A stretch of 64,000 nt of DNA from AA29 sp041481445 (GTDB lineage Bacteria; Acidobacteriota; Vicinamibacteria; Fen-336): positions 13,262-77,261 of the forward strand of contig JBGPBV010000016.1 in NCBI GenBank assembly GCA_041481445.1. The letters run 5' to 3'. Each line of letters opens with the position of its first letter. The first letter of the stretch is position 1. The notes under the pieces are model-generated. The model did not search any database, was not told where the DNA came from, and saw only the letters and a list, made by a program, of their open reading frames with translations. The position numbers and the translations under genes are program-made. Below, piece after piece: positions 58,958 through 64,000 of this stretch.

Positions 58958-59638
58958 TCAGAACCTGTCGGCCTGGGGATCCCAGAACGTGTCCGTCAGG
59001 CCGATCCGCGCGAAGATCTGCCTGATCTCGCTCGCGTCAGGCCGATGCGCTTGGGGGCTCAGACGGTTCGAATACCACGCCATGGCCATCTGCCAGAGCT
59101 GTGGAAGCGTCGCCGTGGGGCGCCGCGGCTGTTGGAGCGCGGTGCACCAGTCGTTCAATGCCTCTTCCGACCGGAAGAACAGCATCAGGCTTCAAGTGAA
59201 CACGATGTCGTTCCACCATTTCGACGCGGGAACGACGCAGTGGAACCGCCATCCCGAAGACGGCGGCCCGTCCGGGGTCAGATGAAGGACAAGCGGTTCG
59301 AGTGTCTGCTCGCAACGGGAGAGAACGCTACCGGTCCCGCCCAGCGCGGCGACGACACCGAACGCGTCCCACGCGCAGTTTGCGAAGTACTCCGCTGCGT
59401 TCACCGTCGCCCGATGCTGGGTGGGGACGCCGGAAAACGGCGGTGCCATCCGAATGGATGCGAAATCGCCAGCGGGCAAGAGCATTCGTTTGGCGTACAG
59501 CCGGCGATACCCGTCCCGGACTTGCTCGCTCGTGGCGCCGACCGCCTCGCGCATGGCATCCAGCGTTGGAGACTGACCCGTGGTCGCGAAATGCCGATAC
59601 ACGGCCGTCCGCAAGGTCACATCAAAGGTGTCGTCCAC
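58958..59638 (-). CDS. alkylmercury lyase (MerB)-like protein with in-frame TGA at the catalytic Cys; candidate selenoprotein
   Basis: From GTG 59638 the frame runs 226 residues with one TGA (59192-59194) at residue 149. The N-terminal 60 residues form a MerB-type winged helix; then IRMAPPFSGVPT, and NCAWDAFG with Cys88 and Asp91 matching MerB Cys96 and Asp99. DIVFT-TGA-SLMLFFRSEE places the TGA where MerB has Cys159 (anchored on the FF pair). Homologous sequence continues to QADRF after the TGA with no frame change. Either selenocysteine is inserted or one nonsense change killed the gene. GGAG lies six bases before the GTG. Organomercurial or other C-X bond cleavage is the family role. Confidence 0.75.
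59162..59179 (-). other. SECIS-like hairpin downstream of the in-frame TGA
   Basis: On the minus strand, TTCTTCC-GGTC-GGAAGAG folds into a seven-pair stem (one G-U) with a GGUC loop. The loop starts 19 bases after the TGA; in E. coli fdhF the GGUC of the SECIS loop starts 18 bases after the UGA. The hairpin lies in codons for FFRSEE, a conserved peptide of the family, so it may also arise by chance from coding. Confidence 0.45.
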
Positions 59639-59647
59639 ACTTCACTC

Positions 59648-59690
59648 CGATGTCTTCCACGCACATGATACCAGGACACGCGACGCTCGA
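59648..59690. repeat. leader segment of the MerB-like gene, shared with 58853-58890
   Basis: This is the partner copy of the hydrolase leader. Here about 140 bp separate it from P2 operator 5, whereas in the hydrolase the operator adjoins it directly. In the hydrolase the leader reads MCVEDI in frame with the gene; here the same codons begin a 14-codon frame that ends inside the MerB-like start. Confidence 0.55.
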
Positions 59691-59791
59691 TGTTGCGGGA
59701 AGTCGTTGACAGGAACTGCGTTGGCGGTGGATGACGCGCACCTCAGCCGCGCCGTCCACCGCACGGCCTTTGAACTACCGTCGCCAGCGGC

Positions 59792-59878
59792 GCGAAGACG
59801 CCGGACACGATGGCCCCGCGAGCCCAATGTTCCATTGGACGAAGGTGTCGTCGATACCTTCGTCCCGGTCGCGACGGT
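59792..59878. repeat. 87-bp repeat R2, matches 53739-53825
   Basis: This is the second copy of the repeat described at 53739, equal in length. It begins 17 bases right... of the SDR-distal side at gcgaagac and ends at gcgacggt, 18 bp before the stop codon of the SDR gene at 59896. It contains P2 operator 5. Confidence 0.65.
59832..59869 (-). promoter_or_regulatory. P2 operator 5
   Basis: CCATTGGAC-n4-GTGTCG-n1-CGATAC-n4-GTCCCGGT, with the last box degenerate. It lies 194 bp before the MerB-like start, further than at the other genes. The intervening 140 bp hold no recognised gene. Confidence 0.55.
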
Positions 59879-59895
59879 GGCCCGCTCCGCTAGCG

Positions 59896-60627
59896 CTAGC
59901 CGGCCACGAGCTGCTGCCCGCCGTCGATGTCGTAGGTCGCGCCCGTGAGGGCGGTGTTGATCATGATGTGTACGGCGAGCGCGGCGACGTCGGCCGGTCC
60001 GACGACACGCCGGATGGGAAGCGTGGCGCGGAGCTGATTGCGGCGGTCTTCGAGCTGATCGCCGAGGAGCGATGCCGACAACGGTGTGTCCACGAAGCCG
60101 GCGGCGATGAGGTTGACTCGGACGGGTGCGAGCTCGAGCGCGAGGTTCTTCGTCAGGGCGGGAAGCGCGGCGGTGAGAGCCGAGATGAACGCGAGTCCCG
60201 CCGCCGGGCGGCGGCCACCGGTGCCGCCCATGAAGAGCAGGGTCCCTCCCGGACGAACCTTGCTCGCGGCGTTCCGGGCGACCTGCAGCGGCAGCAAGAG
60301 ATGGGCGTCCACGTCCCGGCGTGCCGCTTCCACGTCGAACGCCGCCAGCGGCGCGTAGTAGGGACCGGGGCCCGTGACCAGCACGTGGTCGATCGGCCTG
60401 GGCAGCTCGTGGAAGAACCTCCCGAGCCGTTCGAAGTCGGTGGCGTCGAAGGCGGTGATGCGGGCCCCAAGCTCGAGGCCGGCGCGGTGCAGGCGATCCG
60501 GGTCGCGCGCGGTGAGGATCACGTCGGCTCCCTCGGCGCGGGCGCGCCGGGCCGTCTCGAGGCCGATGCCCGAGCTGCCGCCGATCACGACGACAGTCTG
60601 CCCGGCGAGCTCAGGCTTGCCGCTCAT
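59896..60627 (-). CDS. SDR family protein lacking the catalytic Tyr and Lys
   Basis: The 243-residue protein has an SDR Rossmann fold with cofactor motif VVVIGGSSGIGLETARRARAEGADVILTARD and the C terminus NTALTGATYDIDGGQQLV. Aligning the helix after the active site (ISALTAALPALTKNLALELAP with the usual YSASKAALEALTRALALELAP) shows Tyr replaced by Ile and Lys by Thr. It may bind NAD(P) without normal dehydrogenase activity, or use other residues. A degenerate P1-like sequence lies about 100 bp upstream. Confidence 0.88.
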   Translation of the reverse strand: MSGKPELAGQTVVVIGGSSGIGLETARRARAEGADVILTARDPDRLHRAGLELGARITAFDATDFERLGRFFHELPRPIDHVLVTGPGPYYAPLAAFDVEAARRDVDAHLLLPLQVARNAASKVRPGGTLLFMGGTGGRRPAAGLAFISALTAALPALTKNLALELAPVRVNLIAAGFVDTPLSASLLGDQLEDRRNQLRATLPIRRVVGPADVAALAVHIMINTALTGATYDIDGGQQLVAG

Positions 60628-60727
60628 GGTCGTTCCTTTGCGCCCTCACTTGACCGGCACGGACCTCTTTCTGGTCGCACCACCATGGTGCAGGAACAGA
60701 GTAGAGCGCGCACCCATTCGCAGGCGT

Positions 60728-60753
60728 CCCACGATCGAGTGCTTGTGCGCTAC
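60728..60753 (-). promoter_or_regulatory. degenerate P1-like sequence upstream of the SDR gene
   Basis: Read on the minus strand, GTAGCGCACAAGCACTCGAT resembles the P1 core GTAGCGCAAAAGCCTTCGAT at 17 of 20 bases, then CGTG follows after a two-base gap. The palindromic upstream part is absent because a hydrolase remnant begins immediately. It could be coincidental. Confidence 0.35.
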
Positions 60754-60861
60754 GTCGGGCGCGAAGGCGGCGACATACACGAATCCCGCCACCTCTGCAT
60801 CCTACCCGGCTTCGGTAATCACCGCACCGCCGTAGGAGTGGCCGACGAGGATCACCGGGCC
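60754..60861 (-). pseudogene. alpha/beta hydrolase internal remnant with in-frame TAG
   Basis: Thirty-six codons read GPVILVGHSYGGAVITEAG, TAG, DAEVAGFVYVAAFAPD. They match the intact exported hydrolase at 23220-24005 at 28 of 36 positions (GPVVLVGHSYGGVVITEAGN and onward). No flanking hydrolase sequence remains on either side. The fragment includes the nucleophile motif. Confidence 0.8.
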
Positions 60862-60948
60862 GCTCACCGCGGTAGAGGGGGTGTGCGTTTCTCTTTGATC
60901 AATCGCGGGAGCTACGAACGCCGTGCTCGCCGCTCGGCCGCCGCTCCC

Positions 60949-61884
60949 TCAGCGCTCGGGGGCGTCGCGGGCGAGGGCCAGGACCGGGGCGCGCGGCAGC
61001 GCCGGTCTCGGCGTGACCGAGGGCGCGGGGGAAGCCGCGGGTGCCCTGGGGTCCAGGCGCGCCTGCCGCACTCCCATCGCCACGAGCAGTCCGTTGAGGA
61101 TCGCCTGCGGCCGCGGCGGGCACCCCGGAACGTAGACATCGACCGGGAGCACGTGGTCGACGCCTCCGATGGAGGCATAGGTGCCTTCACCGAAGATCCC
61201 GCCACTGCATCCGCAGGCGCCCACGGCGACGACGACCCGCGGCTCCGGCGCCGCTTCGTAGGTCCTCACGAGCGCGATCTCCATGTTCCGCGTGACGGGG
61301 CCGGTGACGAGGAGGAGGTCCGCGTGCCGTGGGCTGGCCACGAAATGGATGCCAAAGCGTTCGAGGTCGAAGACCGGATTCGCGGTGGCCGTGATCTCGA
61401 GCTCGCAACCGTTGCAGCTCCCGGCGTCCACCTCGCGGACGTGAAGCGAGCGTCCCAGCAACCCATGGATCCGCGCGCGGAGGCGAGCCGCGGACTCCCC
61501 GAGCCCGGGACCGGGTTGAACCTCCATGTGCGTGAACCGGGCGAGGCCCGTGCCGTCCACTTCGAACGACGCGGTCTGCGTGAGCTGCTCGCGGGTGTAG
61601 GCGGCGACGTCGACGTCGTGTCCGGAGGCCACCACTTGCGGCGGACACGCGTCCACGCACTCACGGCACTGGATGCAGGCGGCATAGGACAGCGAGAGCT
61701 GCCGGCGGTCGGGGGCGGGCGCCTTGAGCTGGATGGCGCCCGTGGGGCAGGCGCGCGCGCACTGCTCGCAGGCGGTACAGCGGGCGAAATCGATCACGGG
61801 GAAACCGAACGGCGGCCTGGCTCGGAACGGGTCCGCCTTCGTCACCACTCCGGTCTTGAGGCTCTTCGACAGGATGCGGAACAC
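60949..61884 (-). CDS. ferredoxin/NuoB-like small subunit fusion (HyfH-HyfI-like)
   Basis: The 311-residue protein has an N-terminal two-cluster ferredoxin (CTACEQCARACPTGAI and CIQCRECVDACPPQVV) and a C-terminal NuoB/HyfI-type domain with SCNGCELEI, GACGCSGGIF and VPGCPPRPQAI, the four Cys of the N2-like cluster. It passes electrons in a group-4-hydrogenase-like membrane complex. HyfH and HyfI are usually separate proteins; here they are one. AGGAGGAG precedes the GTG at 61884. It follows the HyfG-like gene by eight bases. Confidence 0.88.
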   Translation of the reverse strand: MFRILSKSLKTGVVTKADPFRARPPFGFPVIDFARCTACEQCARACPTGAIQLKAPAPDRRQLSLSYAACIQCRECVDACPPQVVASGHDVDVAAYTREQLTQTASFEVDGTGLARFTHMEVQPGPGLGESAARLRARIHGLLGRSLHVREVDAGSCNGCELEITATANPVFDLERFGIHFVASPRHADLLLVTGPVTRNMEIALVRTYEAAPEPRVVVAVGACGCSGGIFGEGTYASIGGVDHVLPVDVYVPGCPPRPQAILNGLLVAMGVRQARLDPRAPAASPAPSVTPRPALPRAPVLALARDAPER

Positions 61885-61892
61885 GTCTCCTC

Positions 61893-63461
61893 CTAGAGGT
61901 CGTTGCCGGAATAGGACAGGTTGAAGCTCTTGTTGATCACCGGAAAGTCGGGAAGGATGTTGCCGGGCACCGCGTGCGCGAGCCCCTGCCAGTTCTTGAA
62001 GCTCGGATCCGTCACCTTGACCCGGCGGAGGCGTCCCTCTCCATCCGTCTGGACCCAGTGCAGGCACTCGCCGCGCCAGCCTTCGGCCCAGCCGACGGCC
62101 GAGGAGGAAGGCGGCAGCGCGTCCGGCAACGGGCTCGACACCCCCCCCTCGGGCAGGTCCTCGAGCACGTGGCGGAGGATGTCCAGGGACTGCTCCACCT
62201 CGCGCGCGCGGATCATGAAGCGGGCGCGGACGTCTCCTCCCTCCTCGACGGGGACGACGAAGCGCAGCCCCGCGTAGGCGTCATGAGGCTGGTCGCGCCG
62301 GAGGTCGAGGTCGAGGCCGGACGCCCGCCCGGCCAGGCCGACGACGCCGAAGTCCCGGGCGACGTGCGTCGGCAGGATGCCCGTCCCGTCGACGCGGTCC
62401 GTGAAATTGCCGGAGTCGACGAGCAGCGTCACCAGATCGTCGAACTCGCGCTGCAGCCCCTCGAGCTCCAGCAGGATCTCGCGGCGGCGGCCGAGGGCGA
62501 GGTCGCACTTCACGCCCCCGAGGGCGACGGTGCCGCGCAGCGTGCGTGAGCCGAACAGGCGCTCCTGCATGCTGACGAGCCCCTCGCGCAGGATCTGGGC
62601 GCGCGCGGCGGGAACCGTGAACGCCACGTCGGTGGCGATGCCGGCGATGTCGGCGACGTGGTTGTAGACGCGCTCGAGCTCGAGGAGGACGACGCGCAGG
62701 TGTCGTGCCCGCGGCGGCGGCTCGACTCCGGCGAGCCGCTCGATCGCGTGCGCAAAGGCCAGGGCGTGCCCGACGGCCGTGTCGCCGGAGATCGATTCCG
62801 CGAGGAAGAGGCCGTGCCGCCAGGGCAGTCGCTCGAAGCGCTTCTCCGTGCCCTTGTGCGTGTAGAACAGCCGGACCTGCAGGTAGAGGATCGGCTCGCC
62901 GGCGACGCCGAACCGGAAGTGACCGGGCTCGATGATGCCCGCGTGGACCGGTCCGACCGGGACATGGAACACGCCCTCTCCCGTCACCGGCCGATAGGGA
63001 CGGGCCTGTCCCCCGACGCGCGGGACGACCTGGCGGTCGTCGAGATCCTTCCGGAGCGGCCAGACGTTCTCCGGCCAGTCGTCGTGAAGAGCCACACGGC
63101 TCCGGTTGGGATGGCCCTCGGGCACGAGGCCGAAGTAGTCCATGACCTCGCGCTCGAACCAATTGGCCACGGGGTACTTCGCCGCGATCGAAGGGAAGCG
63201 AGGGGCCTCGCGTGCCACGGGCGCCCAGAGGCGCACGAACCCCGGAGGGTCGGTGGTCGCCCAGAGGTGATGGACGGCGAAACCGCCCTCGCCCTCGTCG
63301 CTGCCGAACAGCGAGGCCAGGCGCAGGCCGGCGGCCATGGCGCGATCGGCCGTCTCCGGAAGACGCGCGAGCGGGACCTCGGCCACGAACTCGCCGGGCC
63401 GCAACTCGGCCAGCCCCTCGAGACCCAGCCGGCCCCGCAGGACGTCGCGGGCGGCGGTCAC
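61893..63461 (-). CDS. HyfG/NuoCD-like large subunit lacking Ni-ligand cysteines
   Basis: The 522-residue protein joins a 30-kDa (NuoC-like) domain (FPSIAAKYPVANWFEREVMDYFGLVPEGHPNRSRVALHDDWP) to a 49-kDa/NiFe-hydrogenase-like domain (PVGPVHAGIIEPGHFRFGVAGE, KGTEKRFERLPWRHGLFLAESISGDTAVGHALAFAHAIE). Where hydrogenases have two CxxC pairs binding Ni-Fe, it has SISGDTAV and DPSFKNWQ. It is therefore of the hydrogenase-related (Ehr) type, probably ion-pumping with an unknown electron partner. Its ATG overlaps the downstream-of-right antiporter gene by four bases. Confidence 0.9.
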   Translation of the reverse strand: MTAARDVLRGRLGLEGLAELRPGEFVAEVPLARLPETADRAMAAGLRLASLFGSDEGEGGFAVHHLWATTDPPGFVRLWAPVAREAPRFPSIAAKYPVANWFEREVMDYFGLVPEGHPNRSRVALHDDWPENVWPLRKDLDDRQVVPRVGGQARPYRPVTGEGVFHVPVGPVHAGIIEPGHFRFGVAGEPILYLQVRLFYTHKGTEKRFERLPWRHGLFLAESISGDTAVGHALAFAHAIERLAGVEPPPRARHLRVVLLELERVYNHVADIAGIATDVAFTVPAARAQILREGLVSMQERLFGSRTLRGTVALGGVKCDLALGRRREILLELEGLQREFDDLVTLLVDSGNFTDRVDGTGILPTHVARDFGVVGLAGRASGLDLDLRRDQPHDAYAGLRFVVPVEEGGDVRARFMIRAREVEQSLDILRHVLEDLPEGGVSSPLPDALPPSSSAVGWAEGWRGECLHWVQTDGEGRLRRVKVTDPSFKNWQGLAHAVPGNILPDFPVINKSFNLSYSGNDL

Positions 63462-64000
63462 GCGCCGCCCTCCACCACGCGGACCGCGGAGTGGATCAGC
63501 TCCAGCAGGCCTGGCGGCAGGTAGAAGGCGGAGACCACGGCGATCACGGCGGCCAGGATCGTGGTGATGGTTCCCACGTCGAACCTCTCGGGATCGGGCG
63601 GCCGCGCGGAGGAGCCCGGCTGCTCTCCCAGGACGAGACGGCCCACCTGGTAGAAGAACCCGCAGAAGAGGAGCACCAGGCAGGCCAGGAAGAACGGCAC
63701 CGCCACCACGTGGGGGCCCAGGAAGCCGGCCCGGAGGATCGTCATCTCGCTGAAGAACATGCCGAAGGGAGGGGACCCCGTCATCATCACGGCGGCCACG
63801 ACGAACAGCGCGCTGGCCACCGGGGTGCGGCCCAGGCTGCCGCTGCCGATGTCGTCGAAGTCGGAGGAACGATGGAGCTGCGCCAGCGTGCCCGCCGAGA
63901 AGAAGGCCAGTGGCTTCGCGAAGGTGTGATACGTCATGTGGAGCAAGGCGCCGAACGTCGCCGCCTCCCCTCCCAGGCCCAGGCCCACGGCCATGATCCC
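63458..64000 (-). CDS. HyfF/NuoN-like antiporter subunit, C-terminal part
   Basis: The frame is open to the right edge, so the N-terminal part lies outside. About 180 residues remain, with at least four membrane helices: LLHMTYHTFAKPLAFFSAGTLAQLHRSSDFDDIG (the conserved Lys/His region of antiporter-like subunits), ALFVVAAVMMTGSPPFGMFFSEMTIL, VVAVPFFLACLVLLFCGFFYQVGRLVLGE and TILAAVIAVVSAFYLPPGLLELI. It is the proton-channel-type subunit of the same complex as the two genes downstream. Confidence 0.87.
   Translation of the reverse strand, partial: GIMAVGLGLGGEAATFGALLHMTYHTFAKPLAFFSAGTLAQLHRSSDFDDIGSGSLGRTPVASALFVVAAVMMTGSPPFGMFFSEMTILRAGFLGPHVVAVPFFLACLVLLFCGFFYQVGRLVLGEQPGSSARPPDPERFDVGTITTILAAVIAVVSAFYLPPGLLELIHSAVRVVEGGA

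Noticed and set aside
59645..59690. A 14-codon frame (MCVEDIGVKCGRHL) before the MerB-like gene as a real peptide gene
   Set aside because: Its first codons are the inherited 5' end of the epoxide hydrolase leader, so it is better explained as a relic.
60802..60804. The in-frame TAG in the hydrolase shard as a recoded codon
   Set aside because: The intact paralogue has Asn there and the surrounding gene is missing, so it is ordinary decay.
1..64000. CRISPR arrays, insertion sequences, integrase or attachment sites, tRNA and rRNA genes
   Set aside because: No regularly spaced repeats, transposase or integrase motifs, cloverleaf patterns or rRNA sequence were seen on either strand.

Overview
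This is a G+C-rich bacterial chromosome segment: codon third positions are mostly G/C, starts are often GTG, and genes overlap by 4 bp (ATGA/GTGA). Its content resembles soil Acidobacteriota or Rokubacteria/Methylomirabilota-type bacteria: beta-propeller sensor kinases with HisKA_3 domains, a Ser/Thr kinase fused to an AAA-type ATPase, Tat-exported oxidoreductases, DUF6335, a bacterial UBP zinc finger, secreted epoxide hydrolases, and an Ni-site-less hydrogenase-like (Ehr-type) complex. The phylum is inferred; no rRNA or tRNA gene was seen to fix it.

Layout. 0-9 kb: end of a D-threonine-aldolase-like enzyme, a MarR/YceI pair with a palindromic operator, an IMPase/ADP-ribosylglycohydrolase fusion, and small conserved proteins. 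8.5-16.4 kb: an FHA/AAA+ regulator, an ATP/ADP-translocase-like transporter with HEAT repeats, and a 1294-residue kinase-ATPase. 16.4-23 kb: two gene remnants meeting at one point, SMP-30 and Gfo/Idh/MocA enzymes, a glycosyltransferase and an SGNH hydrolase. 23-30 kb: hydrolases and a four-gene overlapping operon (hydrolase, cNMP-binding/thioredoxin-reductase-like flavoprotein, degenerate histidine kinase, LuxR-type regulator). 29.6-37 kb: a long leftward operon ending in zwf-glgP-pgm (glycogen breakdown and pentose phosphate entry). 37-45 kb: an orphan sugar-binding lipoprotein, a GH16-like lipoprotein with a 1023-residue sensor kinase, a PP2C phosphatase and a FixJ-type regulator.

45-60 kb is the most unusual part. 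It is an electrophile/xenobiotic detoxification region: metallo-beta-lactamase-fold enzyme, FAD disulfide reductase, VOC enzyme, peroxiredoxin-like protein, two secreted epoxide hydrolases, DUF3237 pair, SRPBCC protein and an alkylmercury-lyase-like protein. Its transcription units share a previously unnamed (to me) palindromic upstream element (here P2: CCATTGGAC, then GTRTCG/CGAYAC) found five times. The alkylmercury-lyase-like gene has one in-frame TGA exactly where the second catalytic cysteine of MerB lies, followed at the right distance by a hairpin with a GGUC loop, so it is a candidate selenoprotein. A second repeated element (P1, 65 bp, three good copies) precedes three leftward units between 24 and 37 kb.

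The window is also rich in broken genes with sharp ends (near 16.6, 29.4, 29.8, 35.3, 48.9, 53.9, 54.6-55.8, 56.7-57.5 and 60.8 kb). This suggests repeated local deletion and decay, or in part misassembly. 61-64 kb carries the HyfF/G/I-like membrane complex, leaving the window at its right end.
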